Source of the DNA: an uncultured Prevotellaceae bacterium
GTDB taxonomy: Bacteria > Bacteroidota > Bacteroidia > Bacteroidales > Bacteroidaceae
Assembly (NCBI GenBank): GCA_902786565.1
Contig: CADACW010000015.1
Location: forward strand, 1-59,404
Length of the DNA: 59,404 bases
Direction: 5' to 3'
The notes under the pieces were generated by a model, which worked only from the letters and a program-made list of their open reading frames with translations, had not been told where the DNA came from and ran no database searches. Below are positions 24,436 through 32,668 of the stretch, one piece after another; the first letter of the stretch is position 1, and each line of letters begins with the position of its first letter. A program made the translations under genes and the position numbers.

Positions 24436-25874
24436 AGCGTCTCCTGTTTTTCCTTTCTGGGGAAGACCTGGCTGATGGCCTGCTCGCGGTGGCAGAGGCG
24501 CACCTCGATGCCGAACTTTGCGTGCAGGTGCTCGGCCAAGTGCTGGGCTGAGTAGACGGAGCGGTGCTGGCCGCCGGTGCAGCCGAAGCTGAACATCAGG
24601 CTGGTGAAGCCGCGCTCCATATAGCGCTTCACGTGGAAATCGGCCAGACGGTAGACGCTGTCGAGGAAGAGCGTGATTTCGCCGTCGTCCTCAAGGAAGC
24701 GGACGACCGCCTCGTCCAGGCCCGTCAGGTGTTTGTAGCGCTCGTAGCGGCCGGGGTTGTGGGTGCTGCGGCAGTCGAACACGTAGCCGCCGCCGTTGCC
24801 GCTCTCGTCCTGAGGGATGCCTTTCTTGTAGGAGAAGCTGTAGATACGCACCACGAGGGGCTGTTTCTCGAACTTTGCCGTCAGCCGTCTGAGCACGTCG
24901 GTCAGGTGGGGGTAGGGAAATGTGCTCCCATCGTCTTGGGCCAACAGCTGGCGCAGGTTGTCTATGGCAGGAGGGATGCTGTCGATGAAGTGCTGCTTGC
25001 GCTCGAAGTAGCCCCGGAAACCGTAGGCCCCCAGCACTTGCAGGATGCGGAAGAAAACGAACAGCCGAAGGCGCCGGTCGAAGTGCTCGCGTGGCGGCAT
25101 CGCCGTGTATTGGCTTGCCGCCTCGTAATAGTCGTCGATGAGCGAGCGGCGCAATGCGTCGGGATATTTGGCCGAGGCCTGCCAGAGAAACGAAGCCAGG
25201 TCGTAGTAGAACGGTCCACGCCGACCGCCCTGGAAGTCGATAAAGAAGGGCTGGCCCTCCACCAGCATGACGTTGCGGGCCTGAAAGTCGCGATAGAGGA
25301 AGGTCTGGCCCGGCTCTGCAGTCAGGTGACTGGCCAGCAGGCGGAAGTCCTCCTCCAGTCGCAGTTCGTGGAAGTCGAGACCGGTGGCTTTCAGGAAACA
25401 GTATTTGAAATAGTTCAGGTCGAAGAAAACGCCCTGTTCATCGAATTCCGGCTGTGGGTAGCACACGGTAAAATCGAGGTTTTTTGCACCTTGAAACTGC
25501 AGGGCCGGCAGTTGGCGAATGGTGCGGTGCAGCAGTTCCTGCTCTTCAGGCGAGTAGTTGCCGCCGGCCTCGCGCCCCTGCCGGATGGCGTCGAAGAGCG
25601 ACGTGCTGCCCAGGTCGGTCTGCAGATAGCGAAGCTCGTCGTCGCTGACGGCCAGCACTTGGGGGACGGCCAGTCCGCACTGCGCGAAATGACGTGAAAG
25701 GGTGATGAAGGCGTGGTTCTCTTCGCGGCTGGTGCCTACGCAGCCCACCAGGCTACGGTCGTCGGGCGCCGTCATTCGGTAGTAGACGCGGTTGCTGCCT
25801 GCCCCCGGCAGTCGCTCGATGGTGGCTGGGTCGCAGCCATAAAGTTTACGGTAAAGTTCTGTCAATAGTTGCAT
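24432..25874 (-). CDS. APH-type sugar kinase fused to a RapZ C-terminal domain
   Basis: 480 residues in two parts. Residues 1-300 form an aminoglycoside-phosphotransferase-like kinase: AGSNRVYYRMTAPDDRSLVG (ATP loop), FLYRDFQARNVMLVE (catalytic H/YRDxxxxN, with tyrosine in place of histidine) and FFIDFQGGRRGPFYYDLASF (DFQ metal motif). This group includes AmgK, which phosphorylates MurNAc/GlcNAc at C1. Residues from about 345 match the RapZ C-terminal domain: SFSYKKGIPQDESGNGGGYV, VFDCRSTHNPGRY, TGLDEAVVRFLED and GCTGGQHRSVYSAQHLAEHL. In E. coli RapZ this part senses glucosamine-6-phosphate. The fusion suggests a sugar kinase controlled by an amino-sugar phosphate. No MurU-like nucleotidyltransferase lies nearby. 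Confidence 0.8.
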   Translation of the reverse strand: MQLLTELYRKLYGCDPATIERLPGAGSNRVYYRMTAPDDRSLVGCVGTSREENHAFITLSRHFAQCGLAVPQVLAVSDDELRYLQTDLGSTSLFDAIRQGREAGGNYSPEEQELLHRTIRQLPALQFQGAKNLDFTVCYPQPEFDEQGVFFDLNYFKYCFLKATGLDFHELRLEEDFRLLASHLTAEPGQTFLYRDFQARNVMLVEGQPFFIDFQGGRRGPFYYDLASFLWQASAKYPDALRRSLIDDYYEAASQYTAMPPREHFDRRLRLFVFFRILQVLGAYGFRGYFERKQHFIDSIPPAIDNLRQLLAQDDGSTFPYPHLTDVLRRLTAKFEKQPLVVRIYSFSYKKGIPQDESGNGGGYVFDCRSTHNPGRYERYKHLTGLDEAVVRFLEDDGEITLFLDSVYRLADFHVKRYMERGFTSLMFSFGCTGGQHRSVYSAQHLAEHLHAKFGIEVRLCHREQAISQVFPRKEKQETL

Positions 25875-25893
25875 AGTATGTGCATTTGTGCCG

Positions 25894-25925
25894 CAAATTT
25901 AAGGATATTATTCCACATTGCCAAA
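25894..25925 (-). promoter_or_regulatory. Promoter of the kinase-RapZ/GT4 operon
   Basis: Minus strand: TTTG (complement of 25922-25925), a 20-nt spacer and TAAATTTG (complement of 25894-25901). It lies 20 bp before the start codon. Confidence 0.65.
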
Positions 25926-25940
25926 CTTTTGGGAAATAAT

Positions 25941-25970
25941 TTGCTATCTCGCCAATTATTCGTAACTTTG
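25941..25970 (+). promoter_or_regulatory. Promoter of the HD-domain/SPOUT operon
   Basis: TTG at 25941-25943, a 19-nt spacer and TAACTTTG at 25963-25970. It is divergent from the kinase promoter; together they fill the gap of about 120 bp. Confidence 0.65.
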
Positions 25971-25997
25971 CACCCCAGTAAAGCAAAAAGACACGAT

Positions 25998-26540
25998 ATG
26001 GACTATCAGGCAATTATCGACAACTATTATTCTGAGGCGGAGCACGACCTGCGCCAGTTGCTGCTCCGCCATTCCCGTCAGGTGGCCGACCGCTGTCTGC
26101 TCATCGCCCGGCAGCACCCGGAGTTCGGCATTGACACGGCGTTTTTGGAAGAGGCGGCCATGCTCCACGACATAGGCATCCGCTGGTGCCATGCGCCTTC
26201 CATCTTCTGTATGGGCGACGAGCCCTACATCCGCCACGGCATTGTGGGCGGGCAGTTGCTCCGCCAGCAGGGGCTGGAGCAGCACGCCAGGGTGTGCGAG
26301 CGCCACACGGGCACGGGCATCACCGCTGAGCAGATTGAGGCCCAGGGCCTGCCACTGCCCCCCGATGGCTGCTACTGCCCGGAGACGCTGGTGGAACAGA
26401 TAGTGTGCTATGCTGACAAATTCTATTCCAAGTCGCGCCCTGACCGCGAGCTTACTGTGGCCGAGGCCGCGCAGAGCCTTGCCAAGTTCGGCCAGGAGGG
26501 CGTCAGGAAATTCTTGAGATGGGCAGAAATGTTTGAATGA
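25998..26540 (+). CDS. HD-domain (HDIG-like) phosphohydrolase
   Basis: 180 residues. The HD metal centre is visible as LLRHSRQVADR (first histidine), EEAAMLHDIG (HD pair) and a later ICYADKFYSKS-like VCYADKFYSKSRP segment carrying the final aspartate. Such small HD proteins hydrolyse nucleotides or other phosphate esters in the cytoplasm; the substrate is unknown. The gene starts 27 bp after its promoter and stops 3 bp before the SPOUT methyltransferase start, so the two are cotranscribed. Confidence 0.8.
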   Translation: MDYQAIIDNYYSEAEHDLRQLLLRHSRQVADRCLLIARQHPEFGIDTAFLEEAAMLHDIGIRWCHAPSIFCMGDEPYIRHGIVGGQLLRQQGLEQHARVCERHTGTGITAEQIEAQGLPLPPDGCYCPETLVEQIVCYADKFYSKSRPDRELTVAEAAQSLAKFGQEGVRKFLRWAEMFE

Positions 26541-26543
26541 GTT

Positions 26544-27365
26544 ATGGCAGTAGTCGAAATTTTATCGCTCTCACATCCCGGCGTGGAGGTCTTTGCCACG
26601 CTCACTGAGGCCCAATTGCGCAACCGCCTCGACCCGTCAAAGGGCATCTTCATTGCCGAGAGCCCCAAGGTGATTTCCGTGGCGCTCGATGCCGGCTACG
26701 AGCCCGTCTCGCTGCTCTGTGAGCGCCGTCACATCGAGGGCGATGCTGCGCCCATCATCAGCCGTTGCGGCGACATTCCGGTCTATACTGGTCCCCGCGA
26801 ACTGCTGGCCGCGCTGACGGGCTACACCTTGACTCGGGGCGTGCTGTGCGCCTTTCGCCGACCGCAACTGCCTTCGGTCGAGAAGATATGCCGCGGAGCC
26901 CGCCGCGTGGTGGTGATTCACGGCGTGGTAGACACCACCAACATCGGGGCCATCTTCCGCTCGGCTGCTGCCTTGGGCATCGATGGCGTGTTTCTGACCC
27001 GCGACAGCTGCGATCCGCTCAACCGTCGGGCTGTGCGAGTGTCGATGGGATCGGTGTTTTTGGTGCCTTGGACCTGGATTAACGACCCGCAGGCCTGGCT
27101 CAACAGTCTGGGATTCAAGACGGCGGCGATGGCGCTCACGCCCGACTCGGTGGCTCTGGACCATCCGCAGCTGATGAGCGAAGAAAGGCTGGCAATAGTG
27201 ATGGGAACGGAGGGCGACGGACTGCCGCACCACGCCATCGACGGGGCCGACTACGTGGTGCGCATACCAATGGCCCACGGTGTAGACTCACTCAATGTGG
27301 CTGCCGCCGCTGCCGTGGCTTTCTGGCAGTTGAGAGGTGAGTCTTACCCCTCACCTCTGAAATAG
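26544..27365 (+). CDS. TrmH/SpoU-family RNA 2'-O-methyltransferase
   Basis: 273 residues with an N-terminal substrate domain and a C-terminal SPOUT domain. The three SpoU motifs are present: VDTTNIGAIFRSAAALGIDG, IVMGTEGDGL and IPMAHGVDSLNVAAAAAVAF, which together form the knotted SAM-binding site. The family methylates the ribose of rRNA or tRNA; the precise target cannot be told. It lies 3 bp after the HD gene and converges on the CapD/FlaA1-like gene, with 13 bp between the stops. Confidence 0.88.
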   Translation: MAVVEILSLSHPGVEVFATLTEAQLRNRLDPSKGIFIAESPKVISVALDAGYEPVSLLCERRHIEGDAAPIISRCGDIPVYTGPRELLAALTGYTLTRGVLCAFRRPQLPSVEKICRGARRVVVIHGVVDTTNIGAIFRSAAALGIDGVFLTRDSCDPLNRRAVRVSMGSVFLVPWTWINDPQAWLNSLGFKTAAMALTPDSVALDHPQLMSEERLAIVMGTEGDGLPHHAIDGADYVVRIPMAHGVDSLNVAAAAAVAFWQLRGESYPSPLK

Positions 27366-27378
27366 ATTTCTTCTCCTA

Positions 27379-29295
27379 CTATTTGTCGAGCGAACTGTAG
27401 ATGGAGTTGTTGCTGCGATATTCGGGAACAATGGCCTTCATCTTGGCAACCGTGTCCATGTCGTTGAACTTCTTGCCGATGGCATAGAGCTCGTCTATCT
27501 CCTTGCAAACGTCGGTGTAGTCGTATTCGCGCACCGTGGCAATGCGTATCTTCTTGTGGAACGAGGGCTTGGTGGTCTCCTTCTCGTTGAGCACTTCCTC
27601 GTATAGCTTTTCGCCCGGTCGCAGACCCGTGTACTTGATTTCCACGTTGGTGGCGCCACTCAGCATAATCATACGCTGTGCCAGGTCGGCAATCTTGACG
27701 GGCTTGCCCATGTCGAAGACGAATATCTCGCCGCCATTGCCCTTTGTGCCGGCCTCAAGCACCAGCTTGCAGGCTTCGGGGATGAGCATGAAGTAGCGGA
27801 TGATGTTGGGGTCGGTCACGGTGATGGGGCCACCGTTCTTGATTTGCTCCTTGAAGAGGGGGATGACGGAGCCGTTGCTGCCCAGCACATTGCCGAAGCG
27901 AGTGGTGACAAACTGCGTCTGCCCTTTTAACTTGCCGTCCTTGATGGCCTTGTCGAGGCTCTGCACATAGATTTCGCAGATGCGCTTCGAGCAGCCCATC
28001 ACGTTGGTGGGGTTCACGGCCTTGTCGGTCGAAATCATCACAAACTTCTTCACGTCGTACTTCACGGCCAAGTCGGCGATGACCCTTGTGCCAATGATGT
28101 TGTTACGGACGCTCTCCGAGGGGTTGTCTTCCATCATCGGCACGTGCTTGTAGGCGGCGGCGTGGAAGACGTACTGCGGGCGGAACTGGCGGAAGATGGA
28201 CTCCATATAGTCATGCTCGCAGATGCTGGCCACGATGGTGTGTGCCTTGATGTCGGGCCACCGCTTGGCCATCATCAGGCGGATGTCGTGCTGCGGCGTC
28301 TCGGCCTGGTCTACGAGCACCAGCTCCGAGGGGTTGTAGATGGCAATCTGCCTGACCATCTCGCTGCCGATGCTGCCTGCCGAGCCGGTAATCATGATGC
28401 ACTTGCCCGTGAGCTGCTGGCCCACCGACTCCATGTCTACCTGTATCTCGTCACGTGGCAGCAAGTCCTCGATGCTGATTTCCTTCAGCTGTGGTGTTGC
28501 GGCTATCTGGCTGCTGCCCAACTCCTTCTCTTCCTGGGTGATGAAGATGCGGATGCCGGCCTTGATAATCTGGTCCTGCAGGGCCTGCTCATTGCGGAAG
28601 TCGCCCAGTCGGTAGGGCGACACGATGAGCGCCTCGACACCGTCGGCCAGCATTGTCGGCACCAGGTTCTCGTCTGCCATGTGCACGAGGGTGCCCATCA
28701 GCACGTGGCCGTCCATCTCCTTTTCTACGGTGGCGAATCCCTTCAGGTGGAAGCGCATGGGCTTCTCGCTGCGTATGTGCTTGGCAATGGCGATGCCGTC
28801 GTTTTTCACGCCGAAGATGTAGGCACGCTTTGAGCGCTTGTTGGCAAAGAGCACGTCGTAGAGCGTCTTCACGCTGATGCGCACCACCCACAGCAGGAGT
28901 GTGGCCATGACAAAAGCGCTGAATATCTGTCTGCCGCTGATGAATCCCATCTCGCTGATGCCGCAGCTTCCCATTGCATAGTGCAGGCAGAGGCTGGCTG
29001 CCGTGCCCAGTGCCATGGCGTAGCCCACGCGCTGCAAGTCGACAAACGACGAGTAGCGCAAGATTCCGGAATAGGTGCGGAACAGGCGGAAACTGATATT
29101 GTAGAAAACGAGATAAATGGCGATGTTGAGAGACACCCACTCCAGTCGGCTGAACGACCGGACATCGCGGTCAAAGAGGAGGTACATGAAAAGGAAAGAA
29201 AATATGACAATGAGATTGTCAATCAACAAGATGCCCCAAAGCGGAAGGGCCCTCTTTCCAAAGTACCAATTTGCCAGTTCGTCGATATATTTCAT
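27379..29295 (-). CDS. CapD/FlaA1-like NDP-sugar dehydratase/epimerase
   Basis: 638 residues. Start 29295 (MKYIDELANWYFGKRALPLW) is chosen over a 51-residue longer frame with no family match. About four membrane helices come first (residues 20-130), then a CoA-binding-like Rossmann domain, then the extended SDR dehydratase: CIMITGSAGSIGSEMVRQIA, the FHAAAYKHVPMMEDNPSESV segment, STDKAVNPTNVMGCSKRICE (catalytic lysine region) and TRFGNVLGSNGSVIPLFKEQ. This is the WbpM/PglF/CapD group that makes 4-keto-6-deoxy sugars from UDP-HexNAc for surface polysaccharide. TATCTTTG at 29342-29349 (minus strand) is a likely -7 element. Confidence 0.9.
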   Translation of the reverse strand: MKYIDELANWYFGKRALPLWGILLIDNLIVIFSFLFMYLLFDRDVRSFSRLEWVSLNIAIYLVFYNISFRLFRTYSGILRYSSFVDLQRVGYAMALGTAASLCLHYAMGSCGISEMGFISGRQIFSAFVMATLLLWVVRISVKTLYDVLFANKRSKRAYIFGVKNDGIAIAKHIRSEKPMRFHLKGFATVEKEMDGHVLMGTLVHMADENLVPTMLADGVEALIVSPYRLGDFRNEQALQDQIIKAGIRIFITQEEKELGSSQIAATPQLKEISIEDLLPRDEIQVDMESVGQQLTGKCIMITGSAGSIGSEMVRQIAIYNPSELVLVDQAETPQHDIRLMMAKRWPDIKAHTIVASICEHDYMESIFRQFRPQYVFHAAAYKHVPMMEDNPSESVRNNIIGTRVIADLAVKYDVKKFVMISTDKAVNPTNVMGCSKRICEIYVQSLDKAIKDGKLKGQTQFVTTRFGNVLGSNGSVIPLFKEQIKNGGPITVTDPNIIRYFMLIPEACKLVLEAGTKGNGGEIFVFDMGKPVKIADLAQRMIMLSGATNVEIKYTGLRPGEKLYEEVLNEKETTKPSFHKKIRIATVREYDYTDVCKEIDELYAIGKKFNDMDTVAKMKAIVPEYRSNNSIYSSLDK

Positions 29296-29431
29296 ATTTT
29301 CCCTTTTGTCTACGAATAGTTTTAAAATACTTATTTGGGTGCAAAGATACGATTTTTTTCTGAATAACCTTACCTTTTGCCATTTTTTTTTAACTTTTCC
29401 CCCTACTATTCTTATAAATGGGCAAAAATAA

Positions 29432-29467
29432 CTCCCCGCAAAACGCATTTTAACGTTTTGCGGGGAG
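29432..29467 (-). terminator. Intrinsic terminator after nagB
   Basis: CTCCCCGCAAAACG (29432-29445) pairs perfectly over 14 bp with CGTTTTGCGGGGAG (29454-29467). On the minus strand it is followed by TTATTTTTG. It lies 24 bp past the nagB stop. Confidence 0.85.
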
Positions 29468-29490
29468 GGAATGTCGCACGTTGTTTGTTA

Positions 29491-30285
29491 TTAGAGCAGG
29501 TTGTTGCGCTCTATGTCTTTGAAATAGCGGTAGGTGCCCACCTTCAGCTCTTCGCAGGCGGCGTCGTCGGCCACGATGATGCCGTGCTGGTGCATCTGCA
29601 GGGCTGAGATGGTCCACATGTGGTTCACGCTGCCCTCTACTGCTGCCTGCAGAGCGCGACACTTGGCGTGTCCGTTGACCAGTATCATCACTTCCTTGGC
29701 GGCCATCACGGTGCCTACGCCGACGGTGAGTGCCGTCTTGGGCACCTTGTTGATGTCGTTCTCGAAGAATCGGCTGTTGGCGATGATGGTGTCGGTGGTC
29801 AGCGTCTTCTGGCGGGTGCGGCTGGTCAGGCTTGAGCCCGGCTCGTTGAAGGCGATGTGGCCGTCGGGGCCGATTCCACCGAGGAAGAGGTCGATACCGC
29901 CGGCTTCCTCAATCATCTGCTCGTAGTGGGCGCACTCGGCAGCCAGGTCTTTGGCGTTGCCGTTCAGGATATGGATGTTCTCCTTAGGGCAGTCGATGTG
30001 GTTGAAGAGGTTGGTGAACATGAATGAGTGGTAGCTCTCGGGGTGCTCTTCGGGCAGACCCACGTATTCGTCCATGTTGAAGGTGAGCACGTGCTTGAAC
30101 GACACTTTGCCCTCCTGATAGGCTTTCACCAGTCCGCGGTACATGCCGATGGGCGACGAGCCGGTGGGCAGTCCCAGCACAAAGGGTTTCTCTGCGGTTG
30201 GCTTGGCGGCGTTGATTTTTGCCACAACATAGTTTGCGGCCCATTGTGACATCAAGTCATAATTCGGTTCAATGATTACTCTCAT
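29491..30285 (-). CDS. nagB: Glucosamine-6-phosphate deaminase
   Basis: 264 residues, the usual length. Family marks: [20 protein letters not shown] (phosphate-binding loop), [22 protein letters not shown] (general-base aspartate and histidine region), [20 protein letters not shown] and [20 protein letters not shown]. It converts glucosamine-6-phosphate to fructose-6-phosphate plus ammonia in the cytoplasm. The gene follows the M6 protease by 37 bp on the same strand and ends in its own terminator. Confidence 0.95.
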   Translation of the reverse strand: MRVIIEPNYDLMSQWAANYVVAKINAAKPTAEKPFVLGLPTGSSPIGMYRGLVKAYQEGKVSFKHVLTFNMDEYVGLPEEHPESYHSFMFTNLFNHIDCPKENIHILNGNAKDLAAECAHYEQMIEEAGGIDLFLGGIGPDGHIAFNEPGSSLTSRTRQKTLTTDTIIANSRFFENDINKVPKTALTVGVGTVMAAKEVMILVNGHAKCRALQAAVEGSVNHMWTISALQMHQHGIIVADDAACEELKVGTYRYFKDIERNNLL

Positions 30286-30322
30286 AATTGTTTTGTGTTT
30301 AGTGTTTAAAAAAAGTTAGTTG

Positions 30323-31960
30323 TTATTCTATTATGCCTGCCATGAGGGTTAGTATGGTGGAAATGTCGGCCACGTCGACGCTGCCGTCGCCGTTCACGTC
30401 GGCCTTTTCCAAGGTGATGGTCTCAATGGTTTCTGCCATGAATGAGATGATGGTGGCTACGTCGGCCACGTCGACGTAGCCATCGCTGTTCACGTCGCCC
30501 TTGATGTCTGGGTCAGCGCCGCCCATAAAGCGGAAGGAGATGGTGCCGTCGGCGTTCTGCACGATGTCGGTGACAGGCTTGTCCAAGACGGTCTCTCCGT
30601 CCAGGTTTGGATAGTTCATCACCGTGGCGGGCACCGACTGGGCAGTCAGCTCATCGTTCACGGCCGTCGAGTCGGTGACCCAGGGATAGGCCGACGAGCT
30701 GAGAAGATAGCTGTTCATGTGGTCTGAATGAGCATACTGTTGAGGTTTGGCCCATGACGAGACATAGTCCATCCAGGCATCGTAGTCCATATTGTCGGCG
30801 CTCATCAGTTCGAAGCGTCGCTTGTTTTTGTTGTTGTTCACGCTGTTGCCGCTCCACACTGCCTTGTCGTAGTACACGTGGTATATCACCAGACCCTTGC
30901 CGGGCAGTCCCTTGTCCCATCCGCTCTGCTGCCTGTTCTCCAGCAGCAGCCATTCGCTGTCTGAGTGCTTGATGCGGTACACGGGGCCGCCCTCGTCCAC
31001 GGTTTTCATGCCCTTTACGGTGGTGGGCTCGGTCAGTTCTTCGGGTGTGAGCCAGCCCAACAGCAACTTCTCCATGGCGGTGTAGTTGGGCGGGCACCAG
31101 CCGTAGTTGGTGAAGTTTCCGCCGTCCATCAGGTCCCACTCGTCTACCATGCTGTAGCCTGCGTCTGACGTTGTGGGATAGATGTCAGGCAGTCCGAGCG
31201 AGTGGGTGAACTCGTGGCAGATGGTGCCAATGCCGCACGACGAGCCGTTGGCCCACAGTTCGCCGCTGCACGTATAGTTGGCTATCGTCACGCCGCTGGT
31301 GCTGATGCTTGCAAAGCTGCTGGTGTTCGGCCAGATGTGGCCATAGCTCTTTTCGCTGGCTTGGTTGCCACAGAGGCCTGCGTAGACGTAGATGACCTGG
31401 TTCACCTTTCTGCTGTCTCTCCAAACGTATTGCGAGAAGTCCACTTTCAGCGAGTCGATTACTTTCATCGTGGCCTCTCTCAGCACCGAGCTGCCGTAGT
31501 TGCGCGTGTTTTCGGTAGGCTTGCTGTAGGGCTGCGCCTTCGAGCTGACCCTGACGGGGCCGTAAACGTCGAACTCGAGGTTGAACAGTCCGCCCGACTG
31601 CTGGCGGAAATAGTCGGCCACGCAGCCCGGCCCTTTGCGCTTATTGAAGCCGGGGGCGTTGAAGAGGCTGTCGTAGAAGGCTTGTGGGTTGGCCTCCTTG
31701 AAGTCTTGGTCGGAGAATGAAATCAGGATGACGGCCTGTCGGTAGACCCTGGTGGAGTCCCAGTTGGTGTTGATGCTGGCCAGCCGGAGGGGTGCCTGCC
31801 GTCGGCTGCCGTCGGCATTGCTGTCGCCGTCGGTCAGATGGGGTGTGCAGCCGCCTCTCACTACTGGTGCAAACTGGGCCGCTGCCGTGGTTGGCACTAT
31901 CGTCAGAAGGCAGAACAAAATGGCTGCCCTCAGTATATCTACCACCTTATTAATATACAT
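30323..31960 (-). CDS. M6-family secreted metalloprotease with dockerin
   Basis: 545 residues. Start 31960 gives a signal peptide (ILRAAILFCLLTIVPTTAAAQ). The M6/immune-inhibitor-A-like catalytic domain has the zinc motif ICHEFTHSLGLPDIYP at about residues 245-260 and the later M-turn-like MDGGNFTNYGWCPPNYTAME region. The C-terminus is a complete dockerin: GDVNSDGYVDVADVATIISF and ADVNGDGSVDVADISTILTL. It is probably exported, degrades extracellular protein and is held by a cohesin partner. nagB follows after 37 bp and may be cotranscribed. No clear -33 element was found upstream of this gene. Confidence 0.85.
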   Translation of the reverse strand: MYINKVVDILRAAILFCLLTIVPTTAAAQFAPVVRGGCTPHLTDGDSNADGSRRQAPLRLASINTNWDSTRVYRQAVILISFSDQDFKEANPQAFYDSLFNAPGFNKRKGPGCVADYFRQQSGGLFNLEFDVYGPVRVSSKAQPYSKPTENTRNYGSSVLREATMKVIDSLKVDFSQYVWRDSRKVNQVIYVYAGLCGNQASEKSYGHIWPNTSSFASISTSGVTIANYTCSGELWANGSSCGIGTICHEFTHSLGLPDIYPTTSDAGYSMVDEWDLMDGGNFTNYGWCPPNYTAMEKLLLGWLTPEELTEPTTVKGMKTVDEGGPVYRIKHSDSEWLLLENRQQSGWDKGLPGKGLVIYHVYYDKAVWSGNSVNNNKNKRRFELMSADNMDYDAWMDYVSSWAKPQQYAHSDHMNSYLLSSSAYPWVTDSTAVNDELTAQSVPATVMNYPNLDGETVLDKPVTDIVQNADGTISFRFMGGADPDIKGDVNSDGYVDVADVATIISFMAETIETITLEKADVNGDGSVDVADISTILTLMAGIIE

Positions 31961-32032
31961 AGTGCTCTTTCTAAATTTTCCTATATAACGAAAAACATGT
32001 GCCATTTATTTTTTCCTTGTATGATTTTTTAC

Positions 32033-32040
32033 TACCTTTG
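32033..32040 (+). promoter_or_regulatory. -7 element of the greA promoter
   Basis: TACCTTTG is followed by CACGC, 12 bp before the start codon. The upstream region has only TTCCTTG at the wrong spacing, so the -33 element is weak. Confidence 0.5.
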
Positions 32041-32052
32041 CACGCAAAAAAG

Positions 32053-32517
32053 ATGGAATATATGTCACAAGAAGGCTACGACAAACTCGTGGCCGAACTT
32101 CATCAGCTGGAGAGTGTTGAACTGCCTCAGGTGCGTGAGGCCATTGCCGAAGCCCGCGACAAGGGCGACCTGAGCGAGAACTTTGAATATCATGCTGCCA
32201 AGCGTGAGCAGGCCCGACTGTTGGGGCGCATCCGCTTCAAGCAGCGCGTGCTGGAGTTTGCCCGTGTGGTGGACAAGTCGCGGCTGGGCGGCGACAGCGT
32301 GGGCCTGCTCAGCCGTGTGGAGATGACCCAGCTGTCCACCAACCGCCGAATGACCTACACCATCGTCAGCCCCCACGAGGCCGACCTGCGCAGCGGCAAG
32401 ATTTCCATTAAGTCGCCCATTGCGCAGGCACTGCTGGGCAAGAAGGCTGGCGACGTGGTTGAGGTGACCGTTCCCGCCGGTGTGCAGAAGCTGCGCATCG
32501 AGAGCATCCAACTCTAA
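32053..32517 (+). CDS. greA: Transcription elongation factor GreA
   Basis: 154 residues. The N-terminal coiled-coil (SQEGYDKLVAELHQLESVEL, PQVREAIAEARDKGDLSENF) carries the acidic tip DKGDLSENFEYHAAKREQ, and the C-terminal FKBP-like domain has ISIKSPIAQALLGKKAGDVV. It binds the RNA polymerase secondary channel and stimulates cleavage of backtracked RNA. Start 32053 gives the usual length; an ATG three codons later is also possible. The gene converges on the fumarase gene across a palindrome cluster. Confidence 0.93.
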   Translation: MEYMSQEGYDKLVAELHQLESVELPQVREAIAEARDKGDLSENFEYHAAKREQARLLGRIRFKQRVLEFARVVDKSRLGGDSVGLLSRVEMTQLSTNRRMTYTIVSPHEADLRSGKISIKSPIAQALLGKKAGDVVEVTVPAGVQKLRIESIQL

Positions 32518-32540
32518 ACCTTGAACGCTTGTAATATATA

Positions 32541-32668
32541 GTTAGAAGGTATATAACTCCGGGTTATATACCTTCTAACTCTGAGTTATATACCTTCTAA
32601 CTAAAAGATAAGTGCCACTTGTCTCGGGGATAAGAGGCACTTATCTCGGAGATAAGTGGCACTTATCT
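32541..32668. repeat. Palindrome cluster between greA and fumarase
   Basis: GTTAGAAGGTATATAAC (32541-32557) pairs over 17 bp with GTTATATACCTTCTAAC (32563-32579), and the second arm is repeated at 32585-32601. Then come three units of a 19-bp palindrome, AGATAAGTGCCACTTATCT: 32607-32625 is imperfect, 32629-32647 is imperfect and 32650-32668 is perfect. The last unit reaches into the fumarase stop codon. A second locus with the same palindrome is at 54121-54192. The cluster may act as a bidirectional terminator. Confidence 0.9.
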
